Shown here piece by piece: positions 1-9,656 of a stretch of DNA of 40,083 bases. Origin of the DNA: Sulfurimonadaceae bacterium. GTDB lineage: Bacteria; Campylobacterota; Campylobacteria; Campylobacterales; Sulfurimonadaceae. Positions within the stretch are counted from its first letter, which is position 1. Every line of letters begins with the position of its first letter. The translations under genes and the position numbers were made by a program. The notes beneath the pieces were generated by a model, which saw nothing but the letters and a program-made list of their open reading frames with translations, was not told the DNA's origin and ran no database searches. The stretch lies in NCBI GenBank assembly GCA_016744575.1, contig JADGEC010000017.1:1-40083 (forward strand), in the 5' to 3' direction.

Positions 1-137
1 GGTTTAGCCTTGTTGATATGGTACTTCTCCTCTGCAGCAATAAAGTAGTAACCTACCACAAAGATCACCAATAGCAGCCAGCCAAACGGTTCTACCGCCA
101 GGTCTATGGCATGCGATCCTTCTTCCACTCTAGTCAT
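1..137 (-). CDS. nhaD: NhaD-type Na+/H+ antiporter, N-terminal fragment (runs off the left edge)
   Basis: A minus-strand reading frame starts at ATG 137-135 and stays open to the window edge (45 codons). An AAGGAG ribosome binding site sits five bases upstream and directly follows the TGA of nadB, so the two are almost certainly co-transcribed. The visible peptide has a hydrophobic segment (residues about 17-33, EPFGWLLLVIFVVGYYF) followed by AAEEKYHINKAK. From memory, that motif is characteristic of the N-terminus of NhaD/ArsB-superfamily sodium-proton antiporters in Campylobacterota. The family sits in the inner membrane and exchanges Na+ for H+. Only about a tenth of the protein is visible, so the assignment rests on this short motif. 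Confidence 0.7.
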   Translation of the reverse strand, partial: MTRVEEGSHAIDLAVEPFGWLLLVIFVVGYYFIAAEEKYHINKAK

Positions 138-147
138 TACGTCTCCT

Positions 148-1584
148 TCAAGATATATAGTGCGCCCCTATGGACGTTTTTCGTTGTATGGCTGAATCAA
201 CGATCGATTTTGCCGTTAAAAGTCGTAACTTCAATAGACGGCCTATCTTTTCATCCAACATCGCGTCTATCGCTTCTTGTACTTCTGATAATCCCTGATG
301 TGTCCGTACTATGGAAACATTTTCCCACATTATACGACGCAACTCATCTTTTTTTGCTTTATCACCCTCGCGTGTCAATACTTCATCGAGGATAGGTAGT
401 GTTTGAGCACAATGCGTCCCTTCGAACGTGATGACTTTCTCAGCAGTACGCTTGGCAAAGACCAGACCTTCAAGCAGCGAGTTGCTTGCCAGACGGTTGG
501 CTCCATGTACACCGGTCGAGGCCACTTCACCAATGGCATAAAGGCCTTTGACGCTTTCGACTTCACCATCAAGGTCTGTCTTGATACCGCCTATGGCGTA
601 GTGAAAGGCTGGAGAGATCGGTACACGCTGCTTGGGAAGGTCGTATCCAAGGTCATAGAGTTTCGTATGTATGTTTGGAAAACGTTGTTGAAAATAGACA
701 TAATCAAATCTTTCAAATGAAAGGTAGACCTGTAGTCCAGTCTTTTTTGTATAATCAAAAATAGCTCTACTGACGATATCTCTAGGTGCCAGTTCCGCAC
801 GTTCATCATAGTCAGCCAGGAAGCGATGACCGTTCTCATCCTCGACCATAGCTCCCTCTCCCCGCAATGCTTCACTTAAAAGCTGTTTTTGGGCCGAGTA
901 GTTACCGACATACACTGTTGGATGAAACTGCAACATCTCCATGTTCTCCAGTTCGATCCCCTTCTCTACACAGATGCCTTGCAGATCACCACTTATCTTA
1001 TAAGCATTGGTGTGGTACTCAAAAAGTGAACCAAGACCCCCACTGGCTATGATCACCTGTGAAGCACGGATAGAACGGCGCTCTCCCTCATAATCGATCA
1101 CTACACCGCAAGCCTCGCCATCATCTATTAGCAGATCGATCACGGTAGCATTAGAGAGCATTGGATGGGGATTTTGCTGAAGCAGGAAATGGTGCAGATG
1201 ACGTCCTGTACCATCCCCTCCTGCATGGAGTATACGTTCTTGTGAATGTGCTGCCTCTTTTGTATAAAGCAGCCTGCCTTCATCATCCTTATCGAACTCA
1301 AATCCAAGCGAGACAAGATCAGCGATGACATCCCTACTACTGTTACTCAGAACAGAGACAGCTTCCTCATCACACAAGCCGGCACCAGCTTCGATGGTAT
1401 CTTGGATATGTACCGGGATGTCTGACTCATCTCTGGCAGTCGTCACACCACCTTGCGCATAGAAGGTATTACACTCCCAGGGAAATACTTTATTTAGTAC
1501 AAGGACTTTCTTAGAGACAGGTATATTGATCGCGGCATATAGACCCGCTACACCTGCTCCAATAATAACGACATCATATTGCAT
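148..1584 (-). CDS. nadB: L-aspartate oxidase NadB
   Basis: A 478-aa cytoplasmic flavoprotein that oxidises L-aspartate to iminoaspartate, the first step of de novo NAD synthesis (quinolinate synthase NadA takes the product). The N-terminus VVIIGAGVAGLYAA is the FAD-binding Rossmann loop. YAQGGVTTA, the HAGGDGTGRH segment (about residues 120-127), FHPTVY and the late HGANRLASNSLLEGLVF block are typical of the NadB/succinate dehydrogenase flavoprotein family. The NadB-type length and the absence of a partner iron-sulfur subunit favour NadB over a fumarate reductase or SdhA. The end of a small lipoprotein ORF overlaps its start, and nhaD follows immediately after its TGA, so it sits in a tight operon. 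Confidence 0.95.
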   Translation of the reverse strand: MQYDVVIIGAGVAGLYAAINIPVSKKVLVLNKVFPWECNTFYAQGGVTTARDESDIPVHIQDTIEAGAGLCDEEAVSVLSNSSRDVIADLVSLGFEFDKDDEGRLLYTKEAAHSQERILHAGGDGTGRHLHHFLLQQNPHPMLSNATVIDLLIDDGEACGVVIDYEGERRSIRASQVIIASGGLGSLFEYHTNAYKISGDLQGICVEKGIELENMEMLQFHPTVYVGNYSAQKQLLSEALRGEGAMVEDENGHRFLADYDERAELAPRDIVSRAIFDYTKKTGLQVYLSFERFDYVYFQQRFPNIHTKLYDLGYDLPKQRVPISPAFHYAIGGIKTDLDGEVESVKGLYAIGEVASTGVHGANRLASNSLLEGLVFAKRTAEKVITFEGTHCAQTLPILDEVLTREGDKAKKDELRRIMWENVSIVRTHQGLSEVQEAIDAMLDEKIGRLLKLRLLTAKSIVDSAIQRKTSIGAHYIS

Positions 1585-1720
1585 CGGTTCTCGACTTCTC
1601 TTTTTTTACTTCCAAAGACGATGTATAGAACGGATCGTCCTTATAACCGCAACCAGCCAAGGTTAACAGGGCTACTGTTATAATGAACACATGAAAAATA
1701 GTACTCAAATACTCTCTCAT
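1574..1720 (-). CDS. small LptM-like lipoprotein (48 aa), overlapping nadB
   Basis: A short minus-strand frame upstream of nadB encodes a hydrophobic segment (FHVFIITVALLTLAG) ending in the lipobox LAGC, then CGYKDDPFY and a short charged tail. Its TGA (1576-1574) overlaps the nadB start by 11 bases, which suggests translational coupling. The pattern of a lipobox cysteine followed by GYK and a proline resembles LptM (YifL)-type small lipoproteins, whose motif is CGxKGP. LptM assists LPS-transport assembly in enterobacteria; the same function here is inference. The start is uncertain: ATG 1720 has GGAG with no spacing, while TTG 1708 and GTG 1690 are alternatives. The ATG version overlaps the start of the opposite-strand gene at 1691 by 30 bases. 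Confidence 0.6.
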   Translation of the reverse strand: MREYLSTIFHVFIITVALLTLAGCGYKDDPFYTSSLEVKKEKSRTDAI

Positions 1721-2131
1721 CTCCAGCATCGACCTCAATTCGCAAGATTATCACATCACGCCTGTATCCGAAGTGTACAGAGGCTTTTTCCTCCCCATCT
1801 TCAGAGAATGATCCGTTTCGGATATATCCGAAACGAGATCCTTTTTTTCGTGTTCAGTCACCCAGGCGCAAAACAAGAGTTTGATATTATAATAGATTCT
1901 ATAAAGACTCCTTTAAAAAACTACCCACCGCAGACTTGTGAATCATCGTCTTTCAATGATATACGTGCGTTTGTGAGTCATAAGCGACCGATAGCACCTT
2001 CATTTGAACGTATCCGCGCAATGGACTATGAAGAGCGTTCCAAAGGTACTTTCAGCAACCATACCAGTAATCAGAAGATCCATGACCTCATCGAAGAGAT
2101 CCGTCATACTATCCATGATAGAACAGATTAG
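1691..2131 (+). CDS. DUF721/DciA-like small protein
   Basis: A 146-aa soluble protein. The first 80 residues read like the DUF721 (DciA-like) fold: helical start, then LFPPHLQRMIRFGYIRNEILFFVFSHPGAKQEFDIIIDSIKTPLK, a stretch in which two beta-strands flank basic residues and a helix follows. The family includes the DnaB-helicase loader DciA, but this copy is divergent and short, so a helicase-loading role is only a possibility. The C-terminal half is polar with no recognisable motif. Its stop lies 17 bases inside uvrC, so the two are translated from one message. No strong ribosome binding site is visible before ATG 1691, and the start region is antisense to the small lipoprotein gene. Confidence 0.6.
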   Translation: MKNSTQILSHLQHRPQFARLSHHACIRSVQRLFPPHLQRMIRFGYIRNEILFFVFSHPGAKQEFDIIIDSIKTPLKNYPPQTCESSSFNDIRAFVSHKRPIAPSFERIRAMDYEERSKGTFSNHTSNQKIHDLIEEIRHTIHDRTD

Positions 2132-3908
2132 AGCACTACCCCACTCTCCAGGGATCTATCAATATTTCAATGCTGAAGGTCGGCTTCTTTACATCGGAAA
2201 GGCAAAAGACCTTGCCAACCGTGTCAAAAGCTATTTTCGTTTCACCCCTACATTAGTACCTGGTCCCAAACTCTCCCTGCGTATTCAGAAGATGCTCTCC
2301 GAGACAGTTTCCATGCACTATATCATCGTACCTACAGAACATGACGCACTGATCCTTGAGAACTCTCTGATCAAACAGCTTAATCCCAAATATAATATAT
2401 TACTTCGTGATGACAAGACTTACCCCTATATCTACATAGACCTCAATGAGCCCTATCCACGTTTTGAGATCACGCGCAAGGTCATCAAAGGCAAAGACAT
2501 CCGTTACTTTGGGCCCTACTCTGTCGGTGCCAGAGACATCCTCAACGCCATCTATGAACTTTGTCAGCTTGTACAGAAAAAGGCCTGTCTTAAAGGGAAG
2601 AAGGCCTGTCTCTACTACCAGCTTGACAAATGTCTCGCCCCTTGCGAAAAAGAGGTCCGCCCAGAGACATATCAGGCGATCATGGATGAAGCATTCAGCT
2701 ACATCGAAGACAAGAGACTACTTGCCGGAAGACTCAAAGAGAAGATGGCTTTTTATGCAGAGGCATTACGATTTGAAGAGGCCGGTGCACTGCGTGATCA
2801 GATAGAGAGGATCGAGAAGAGCGAACTGCTAAGCAATATCGATCTGGCAAATGGCAGTGATCATGACATCTTTGCTATCACACTACACTCGAACAAAGCA
2901 GCCATTGTACGCCTTTTTATGCGCAACGGTAAGGTCGTCTCCCAATCACATGACATCCTCACTGCCAATGACGGCTTCGATATCAACGAACTCTATGAAA
3001 GGGCACTGATGGGCTTCTATGGTCATGAGAGACCTCCTATCATCGCACCTATCCTTATAGCTGAAGAGTTCACCGCACAAACACTGGTAGGTAAACATCT
3101 TAGCCATCTCTTTGGAAAAAGAGCGCATATCATCCACCCAAAACGAGGTATGAAAAAGAAACTGACAGATCTGGCACTGAGCAATGCACAAGAGCTGTTA
3201 AGGGAAAAAGGGGAGAAAGAGGACCCTCTGCCCAAAGCACTGCAGGAGCTTTGCGAACTCGAACAGACTCCCTATCGTATTGAGATCTTTGACAACTCGC
3301 ATATGTCTGGACAGGCAACAGTCGGTGGTATGGTCACCTTTACTGATGGAAAGTTTGACAAGAGCAATTATCGCCATTATCACCTTGAGAGTCGCGATGA
3401 GTATGGCCAGATGCGTGAGACCCTGACCCGCAGAATAGAGAGTTTTGAGAAAAACCCTCCCCCAGATCTCTGGATCATCGATGGTGGTACGACCCTACTA
3501 AAGCTCGCCCATGATCTTCTCCATTCGATGGGGACTACACTTGACGTCATCGCTATTAGTAAGGAGAAAGTCGATAGCAAGTCAAACCGGGCAAAAAGCG
3601 GAGCCAGTGACCTGATACACACCAGTGATAAAAGTATAAGACTTGGTAGAGCTGACAAACGACTCCAGTGGACACAACGCCTCCGGGATGAAGCCCACCG
3701 TTTTGCCATCTCTTTTCACAAAAAGACCAAACTAAAACTCGACAGACAGAGCAAGCTACTAAACACAAAAGGCATCTCTCCCGCAAAAGTGAAAAGACTC
3801 CTAAACCATTTTGGCACATTTGACGATCTATACCGTAGCAGTGAAGAAGAGATAGCTTCTTTACTAAACAGACAAGATGCACATAACATGAAAGAATTAT
3901 TGAAATAA
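2115..3908 (+). CDS. uvrC: excinuclease ABC subunit C
   Basis: A cytoplasmic nuclease that makes both incisions around a bulky DNA lesion in UvrABC nucleotide excision repair. The domains appear in the expected order: N-terminal GIY-YIG nuclease (SPGIYQYF...LLYIGKAKDLANRVKSYF), a cysteine cluster, a UVR motif for UvrB contact (AEALRFEEAGALRDQIERIEK, about residues 210-230), the RNase H-like second nuclease (IEIFDNSHMSGQATVGGMV...DLWIIDGG), and a C-terminal helix-hairpin-helix (ISPAKVKRLLNHFGTFDDL). I place the start at ATG 2115 (597 aa), because family homology begins at MIEQIRALPHSPGIY. The 37 additional codons upstream are the neighbouring gene read in another frame. It overlaps the DUF721-like gene by 17 bp. 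Confidence 0.95.
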   Translation: MIEQIRALPHSPGIYQYFNAEGRLLYIGKAKDLANRVKSYFRFTPTLVPGPKLSLRIQKMLSETVSMHYIIVPTEHDALILENSLIKQLNPKYNILLRDDKTYPYIYIDLNEPYPRFEITRKVIKGKDIRYFGPYSVGARDILNAIYELCQLVQKKACLKGKKACLYYQLDKCLAPCEKEVRPETYQAIMDEAFSYIEDKRLLAGRLKEKMAFYAEALRFEEAGALRDQIERIEKSELLSNIDLANGSDHDIFAITLHSNKAAIVRLFMRNGKVVSQSHDILTANDGFDINELYERALMGFYGHERPPIIAPILIAEEFTAQTLVGKHLSHLFGKRAHIIHPKRGMKKKLTDLALSNAQELLREKGEKEDPLPKALQELCELEQTPYRIEIFDNSHMSGQATVGGMVTFTDGKFDKSNYRHYHLESRDEYGQMRETLTRRIESFEKNPPPDLWIIDGGTTLLKLAHDLLHSMGTTLDVIAISKEKVDSKSNRAKSGASDLIHTSDKSIRLGRADKRLQWTQRLRDEAHRFAISFHKKTKLKLDRQSKLLNTKGISPAKVKRLLNHFGTFDDLYRSSEEEIASLLNRQDAHNMKELLK

Positions 3909-3965
3909 GTTATTTTTAGTTTTTTTTATGGTATATTTAGTGTTATTCTGTAGAAAGGTCCTTAC

Positions 3966-4388
3966 ATGGTGCAAAGTACTACCAGTGATGAAGAGTACCT
4001 TTTTGAGGGCTCGGTCATCATCAGTGAGACTGATCTTAAAGGACTGATCACCTTTGCCAATAGAAAGTTTTGTGAGATCTCCGGCTACTCAGCACAGGAG
4101 TTAGTAGGACAACCACACAACCTCATCCGCCATTCGGACATGCCACGTGCTGCTTTTAAAGAGATGTGGAACACGATCGAACATGGTGAAGTCTGGCATG
4201 GTGTTGTCAAAAATCTCAGAAAAGATGGACGTTTTTACTGGGTCTCGACAGAGATCGCACCCATCAAAGATGACAATGGAAACACTACCGGTTATATAGC
4301 TGCACGAAAACCAGTTGGACGCAAAGATATCGATGAGACAGCAGCTATCTATAAAAAGATGCTAAAAAACGAGAGAGAAGGAGTTTGA
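3966..4388 (+). CDS. single PAS-domain protein (Aer/CetB-like sensor)
   Basis: A 140-aa soluble protein made of one PAS domain: ISETDLKGLITFANRKFCEISGYSAQELVGQPHNLIRHSDMPRAAF, then VKNLRKDGRFYWVSTEIAPIKDDNGNTTGYIAARKPV, with a short helical tail. The (N/H)xxRHxDMP and DGxxYWV signatures are those of the FAD-binding PAS of Aer and of CetB, the redox partner of the CetA receptor in Campylobacter energy taxis. Flavin binding is therefore plausible but unproven. It starts a co-directional signalling run: the next gene begins at the base after its TGA. No CetA-like receptor lies nearby, so its partner is unknown and may be the downstream Hpt protein or kinase. Confidence 0.85.
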   Translation: MVQSTTSDEEYLFEGSVIISETDLKGLITFANRKFCEISGYSAQELVGQPHNLIRHSDMPRAAFKEMWNTIEHGEVWHGVVKNLRKDGRFYWVSTEIAPIKDDNGNTTGYIAARKPVGRKDIDETAAIYKKMLKNEREGV

Positions 4389-6392
4389 GTGCTGATCTAT
4401 AATCAAAATAAAGAGTTTGTCGGTATTGATGACGAAGACCTACGACTTTTAGGCTTTTCATCTCTTAATGATCTGCTTGCAAGATGCAGTGATATTGCAG
4501 AACTGTTCGTAAAGAGACCAGGTTATATCCATGATTTCAAGAACTTTCAATGGATAGACTTTGTCATGCATGCAGATGCAGATGTCTCCAGAGCCATCAT
4601 CCGCACAGGTGAGAAAGAGTTTAGCTGTGAGATCATCATCAGACCTTTTCATCTAACTCAATCGCCCGATGATGAAGCCTTCGCTATCTCCCTTCAACAT
4701 ATCCAACCACTCGGACTCTCCATAGATGAGGCACCTACTCAATCATACTCTAAGCCTCCAGCATCAGAGCCTAAGTCCGTAGCACCGAGCAGACCGGGAC
4801 CTTCTACTACAAAGATAACGGCACCTTCCAATGAGACTACGACTTTGACGGAAGAGTTCTTATCTCATGATGAGACATCTACACTACCAGATATACCAGA
4901 GGAGCCACTATCCACACTCAATGAGATGATCGAGACCGATCTGCACACTCAGCCTGAAGAGGAGTATTCAGACCTACAAAGACCATTAGATATAGAAGAT
5001 GACATCTTCCTTCAAGAAGAGCCGGCCGCAGAAGTAGGAGCTGAACCATTCGACGAGCCTGCCCTGGTCACAACTCCTGTCTCACCTCAAGAACAAGGCT
5101 ACATCAGTAAACTTGAGACATCTCCAGATTATGTGTTCGATCCACATGTCGCAGCTGATGAGCTCGGACTACCTGTCGATCTTATCGAGGAGTTCATCCG
5201 GGATTTCATCCAGCAAGCTCATGATTTCCATGGCGAGATCTTTGAATCCTCAGCAAAAGAGGACTTTGATAATGTCAAGATACTTTCACATAAACTCAAA
5301 GGTGTCGCAGCCAACCTCCGGGTCGAAGATGCTTTTGAAGTGCTTGCCATCATCAATTCATCACATGACCAGACAGAGATCGACACCTATTTAAAGGTGT
5401 TCTATGAGAGCATCGCCAGACTTGAAGGCAAAGAAGTGCCTACTGCCAAGCCAACGTCTCCACCGTCAATACCTGCTGAGCTAGATCTGCCACCTGTATC
5501 CGAAGAGACACCGGACATATCCCCACAAGAACCACAAGAGTCTCTCGATAATGACATCTATGCATTTGATATCCTTGACAGTACACCGCATCCAGAACCG
5601 GAAAAAGAGCTTCCATCCTCAGAAGAAGACGACCTGTATGCCCTTGAAGAGTTGACCGCAGAAAGCACTTATGTCCCACCAAAAGTAGAGGCTTCTGAAA
5701 GTTTGGAAGATGATGGACTCTACCCGTTTGAATCCCTTGATAAAGAGATAGCCGACCAGGAGAGTCCTACTGAGACTGATGATGAACATGTACTTCCACC
5801 AATGGACATGAGTCTACTTGAAGAACTTGACAATGAACCTGTCTCTCAAGAAGAGCTCTCCGTACATACACCTGATAAGCTTGAGACCGATGATGAGTAT
5901 GAACTTCCACCAATGGATATGAGTCTGCTTGATACCTTGGACAACGACTCTCTCAAACAAGAGATCCCTTCTAACCAGAGCCTTGATGATTTTGGAATCG
6001 ATGAGGAGTATGAACTTCCGCCGATGGATATCCACCAGCATGATGATGAAGAGCCTTCACAAGAGCCTGGACCTGTAGTACAAACGCTTCCAACACTGCA
6101 TTTCGATGCACAAAAAGCTGCTGATGAACTTGGTCTGGATATTGGACTTATCAACGAGTTGACACAAGAGTTTGCTAATGACGCAGATCGACTCAAAAGT
6201 GAGTTTGAAGTAGCCATCTTATCCCTTCAAAGTAGTAATTGGCAAACAACGGCTTCACAACTTAAGGGCGTTGCCGATAATCTCCGCATGCAGGAGATCG
6301 CGACTACGCTACAGTCACTAACACAGATGACCGATCCAGAACAGGCAGAACAGATGATGCATCAGCTTTACAGCTATGTGGACCAACTATAA
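4389..6392 (+). CDS. Hpt-domain phosphotransfer protein with a long acidic linker and a second, histidine-less Hpt module
   Basis: A 667-aa soluble acidic protein. The GTG start at 4389 follows the previous stop directly and has GAAGGAG five bases upstream. Residues 1-110 form an N-terminal domain with conserved-looking text (GYIHDFKNFQWIDFVMHADAD), possibly PAS-like. Residues about 250-345 are an Hpt domain with SHKLKGVAANL, where His301 is the expected phospho-acceptor. Residues about 575-665 repeat the same architecture (AADELGLDIGLINELTQEF...) but read ASQLKGVADNL: Ser623 replaces the histidine. Acidic, proline-rich linkers lie between, with a 37-residue repeat (ELPPMDMSLLD). It probably accepts phosphate from the hybrid kinase encoded 24 bases downstream. 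The degenerate module may be structural or decoy. Confidence 0.85.
   Translation: MLIYNQNKEFVGIDDEDLRLLGFSSLNDLLARCSDIAELFVKRPGYIHDFKNFQWIDFVMHADADVSRAIIRTGEKEFSCEIIIRPFHLTQSPDDEAFAISLQHIQPLGLSIDEAPTQSYSKPPASEPKSVAPSRPGPSTTKITAPSNETTTLTEEFLSHDETSTLPDIPEEPLSTLNEMIETDLHTQPEEEYSDLQRPLDIEDDIFLQEEPAAEVGAEPFDEPALVTTPVSPQEQGYISKLETSPDYVFDPHVAADELGLPVDLIEEFIRDFIQQAHDFHGEIFESSAKEDFDNVKILSHKLKGVAANLRVEDAFEVLAIINSSHDQTEIDTYLKVFYESIARLEGKEVPTAKPTSPPSIPAELDLPPVSEETPDISPQEPQESLDNDIYAFDILDSTPHPEPEKELPSSEEDDLYALEELTAESTYVPPKVEASESLEDDGLYPFESLDKEIADQESPTETDDEHVLPPMDMSLLEELDNEPVSQEELSVHTPDKLETDDEYELPPMDMSLLDTLDNDSLKQEIPSNQSLDDFGIDEEYELPPMDIHQHDDEEPSQEPGPVVQTLPTLHFDAQKAADELGLDIGLINELTQEFANDADRLKSEFEVAILSLQSSNWQTTASQLKGVADNLRMQEIATTLQSLTQMTDPEQAEQMMHQLYSYVDQL
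5781..6041 (+). repeat. three-copy 111-bp tandem repeat inside the Hpt gene
   Basis: The sequence encoding DDE(H/Y)(V/E)LPPMDMSLLxxLDN recurs at about 5781, 5892 and 6003, exactly 111 bp (37 codons) apart. The third copy is shortened after PPMD. The conserved core is the acidic LPPMDMSLL segment; the spacers share only their composition. It keeps the reading frame, so copy number could change without breaking the protein. Confidence 0.8.
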
Positions 6393-6416
6393 GACAACAA
6401 CAGTGAGGAAACCGTT

Positions 6417-9400
6417 ATGCAATTAGGCTTAAAAAATAGACTCCGTATCATCAGTCTCTTACCCATTCTGATTCTTTTTACACTATCGAGCTACTATGTC
6501 TACTCCTCATTTATGAGCTATCGGACCTCTCAGGAACTTCAGCTGAAACTTGAGGAAGACAAGCAACTCAATACACTGATAGGCCACCTATCCCGTGAGC
6601 GGGGAATGACAGTCATGTACATAGGTAGACCTACAGAGAAGACCCACCTTGGTCTTATCGCACAACGTGCTCTGGTCGACACTACGGCAGATAGGTACTT
6701 CACCTTTACCAAACTGAACAAAGAGCTTCATGATCACAGTAATGGGACTGCGGCCTGTCAGACATGTACAAATATCAAGGCGCTCTCAGCTTATATTCAA
6801 AACATCCGCGCTGCACGACCACTCGTCGATGCACGTAAAGTCGATTTTGATAACATCTTCTATAAGATCTATGGCAAAGCCCAACAGCAGATCATTTCTC
6901 AGCTTGAACAGATCATCAGTATCGAAGTCGATGAAGCCATCACCTCACTGGCAACGACCTACCTCTCCCTGGCACGAGCCAAAGAGTTCACTGGTGCAGA
7001 GCGTGATCTGATCACCTACACACTGGCAAGATCTGAAAGATTTAATCAAAAAGACCTTAACCGATGGCTTGCCCTCATTGGAAAAGCCGGTGCCATCAAT
7101 TATGACACGCTTCTTGGCAGTGAGATAAAACGCTCTCTGAATGCCCTGTTTAAACATGAGGACAATCTCGAACTCTTTGAAGACATCGCTCTTCAACGTA
7201 CACATATCATGCAGGCCATAAGCAGTGGAGAGTACAAGATCGAACCTGTTGAGTGGTTTACTATCGTCTCTGAAAAAGTCAATCTGATCGATGATGCTGA
7301 ACAGCTTATCTTTGATGCCATGTATGCCAGATCCGACCAGGTCCAATCAGATGTATTGAAATTGCTGGCAGTCGCTATCATCCTTTGGGTCTTCTCAATA
7401 CTCATCGCTATCCTTGGGATGTTCATGTCCAATGATATTGCGAGGAATATCAAGAACCTTGAAGCTGTACTGAGACGTGCAGCAGAAGGTACACATGAGG
7501 CCGAAGAGGGTGAGGTCATCGGCAGCAATATCAATCTTGATACAGCAGAAGGCACAGCACAGGCCTATATGATGCTGGAAAAAGTCATCGAACAGACTCG
7601 GCTTGATAAAGAGTTCGCCCAGGAAGCCAGTGAAGCCAAGTCGATGTTCCTGGCAAATATGTCACATGAGATACGTACACCACTTAACGGTATCGTCGGT
7701 TTTACCGAACTCTTGAAAGACACAAGACTCCAGGATGAACAACGTGAGTTCATCGATATCATCGAGAAAAGTTCTGAAAACCTGCTGGAGATCATCAATA
7801 ATATCCTCGACCTATCCAAGATCGAAAGTAATAAACTAGAGATCGAAGACATAGTCTTTAACCCTGTCGAGGAGTTTGAGAGCGCAGTCGAAGTCTATGG
7901 AGTACGTGCCTCAGAAAAACATATTGACCTTGGCTGCTTCGTCGATCCGATGCTCGAGCGTCCGCTTAAAGGTGATCCTACCAAGATCAAAGAGGTCATC
8001 ATCAACCTACTCTCCAACGCTGTCAAGTTCACCAACAGCGGTGGTGCTATCAATGTAGACATCCGGCGAGTCAAAAGTAGTAAGGCCAACCACACCAAAG
8101 TCAAGTTTCAGGTCGAAGACAGCGGTATAGGTGTCACCAGTGAACAAAAAGCCAAGATCTTTGAAGCCTTTGGTCAGGCAGACACATCCATCACACGTAA
8201 ATATGGTGGTACAGGTCTTGGTCTCACAATATCCAGCCGTTTTACTGAGTTGATGGGTGGGCAACTAAATCTTGAAAGTGAACCTGGGAAAGGTACTACT
8301 TTCTTCTTTACACTGGAGTTTGAGGAAGTCGATACCCTTAGTGAGTCAGATCGTGGCACCTTTGATAACATGAATGCCATCATCCTTGAAGATGCCAATA
8401 AGAATAAGGTCCAAGAGACAAACCTAAGAGAGTATCTTGATTTCTACGGTGTCGAGTATGTCTCGTTCAAGACAATAGATGAGTACAAAGAGCTTGAGAC
8501 ACAAGTCGACTATGATCTCCTCTTTATAGACTATGATCTCACGGATGAGGGTGCCATCAGGGAGTTTGAACACATATCTGAGCAGATGGTACTTATCACA
8601 AAATCCTACTATATGAAGAAGATCGACTCCATGGACCTCGATATCTTCAAAGTCATCTACGAACCACTTAATGGCAGTAAGATAAAAGCTGTACTTAATG
8701 CCTATGATGTCGAAGAGTCTAAAGAGATAAAAGCTAAAAAGACGCGACAGACTGGCTTTGATGAGAGACACGCCAAGTTTGACGCAAAAGTACTCGTGGC
8801 TGAAGACAATATCATCAATCAGAAACTTATCCGTCGTACACTCGAAGACCTCAGTCTGACGGTCAGTGTAGCTGCCAACGGTCTAGAAGCATTCGAAAAA
8901 CGTAAAAACGGTGACTTTGATCTGATCTTCATGGATATACAGATGCCTGTACTCGATGGAGTAGAAGCTACACAGGAGATACTTGATTATGAAGAGGACT
9001 TTGATCAACCCCATGTCCCGATAATCGCTCTGACGGCTAACGCACTCAAAGGTGACCGTGAACGGTTTATGGAAGCGGGAATGGATGAGTATACTACCAA
9101 ACCTCTCGTACGTACCGAGATCGTAGGTCTGCTGAACCACTTCCTGGCTGATAGACTTATACCTGATACAGAGTCTAAAGAAGAGGACCCAACAGACGAA
9201 GAGACTGACATCGTGACTCTTCCTGAAAAAGTCAAAATAGAAATAGTGAGTGATACGGTTGTCACTAGATCAGAGATAGAACGACCTGCTGAAGAGGTCA
9301 AGACTCCTACTAAAGCAAGAAAAGATATCATACTTGCCAAAAAAAGTGTCCTTGAAGGGAAACTTTTTGCACATCTTTTAACTGATCTTGGATACACTTT

Positions 9401-9647
9401 CACCACTGTAGCTTCAGTAGATGAACTCCAAGCTACCATGGCGGAAGACCCACATAAGCTTATACTCTTTGACAAAGAGTTACCTGGACTGTCATTAGAG
9501 TCCTTTGACCCTCAAGGAGCCTTCTTGGTCATGATGGTCGATCCATCCAAGACGATAGATGAAAGTGATAAGGCCCACACAAATGAGGTCGTCAAGAACC
9601 TTATCAATAAAGACCTACTCCGTCTTGTATTTGAAAAATTTATTTAA
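6417..9647 (+). CDS. membrane hybrid histidine kinase with NIT-type sensor and three receiver-like domains
   Basis: A 1076-aa inner-membrane sensor kinase. TM1 (about residues 9-30) and TM2 (about 314-340) bracket a periplasmic helical region. [16 protein letters not shown] near its start fits the NIT nitrate/nitrite-sensing family, and a CxxC (TAACQTCTN) lies within this region. The HisKA box is [15 protein letters not shown] (His417), followed by an HATPase with N-box LLSNAVKFT and GTGLGLTIS. Three receiver-like units follow. The first (about 650-765) has an aspartate but an IYEPL in place of the lysine motif. The second is canonical (VAEDN, FMDIQMP with Asp840, YTTKPL). The third (about 970-1076) lacks the acidic pocket. 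It presumably phosphorylates the Hpt protein upstream and the small regulator downstream. Confidence 0.92.
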   Translation: MQLGLKNRLRIISLLPILILFTLSSYYVYSSFMSYRTSQELQLKLEEDKQLNTLIGHLSRERGMTVMYIGRPTEKTHLGLIAQRALVDTTADRYFTFTKLNKELHDHSNGTAACQTCTNIKALSAYIQNIRAARPLVDARKVDFDNIFYKIYGKAQQQIISQLEQIISIEVDEAITSLATTYLSLARAKEFTGAERDLITYTLARSERFNQKDLNRWLALIGKAGAINYDTLLGSEIKRSLNALFKHEDNLELFEDIALQRTHIMQAISSGEYKIEPVEWFTIVSEKVNLIDDAEQLIFDAMYARSDQVQSDVLKLLAVAIILWVFSILIAILGMFMSNDIARNIKNLEAVLRRAAEGTHEAEEGEVIGSNINLDTAEGTAQAYMMLEKVIEQTRLDKEFAQEASEAKSMFLANMSHEIRTPLNGIVGFTELLKDTRLQDEQREFIDIIEKSSENLLEIINNILDLSKIESNKLEIEDIVFNPVEEFESAVEVYGVRASEKHIDLGCFVDPMLERPLKGDPTKIKEVIINLLSNAVKFTNSGGAINVDIRRVKSSKANHTKVKFQVEDSGIGVTSEQKAKIFEAFGQADTSITRKYGGTGLGLTISSRFTELMGGQLNLESEPGKGTTFFFTLEFEEVDTLSESDRGTFDNMNAIILEDANKNKVQETNLREYLDFYGVEYVSFKTIDEYKELETQVDYDLLFIDYDLTDEGAIREFEHISEQMVLITKSYYMKKIDSMDLDIFKVIYEPLNGSKIKAVLNAYDVEESKEIKAKKTRQTGFDERHAKFDAKVLVAEDNIINQKLIRRTLEDLSLTVSVAANGLEAFEKRKNGDFDLIFMDIQMPVLDGVEATQEILDYEEDFDQPHVPIIALTANALKGDRERFMEAGMDEYTTKPLVRTEIVGLLNHFLADRLIPDTESKEEDPTDEETDIVTLPEKVKIEIVSDTVVTRSEIERPAEEVKTPTKARKDIILAKKSVLEGKLFAHLLTDLGYTFTTVASVDELQATMAEDPHKLILFDKELPGLSLESFDPQGAFLVMMVDPSKTIDESDKAHTNEVVKNLINKDLLRLVFEKFI

Positions 9648-9656
9648 GGGAAGGTA

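Noticed and set aside
2004-2114. uvrC starting 37 codons earlier
   Set aside because: The extra part is the DUF721-like gene in a shifted frame. UvrC homology begins at ATG 2115.
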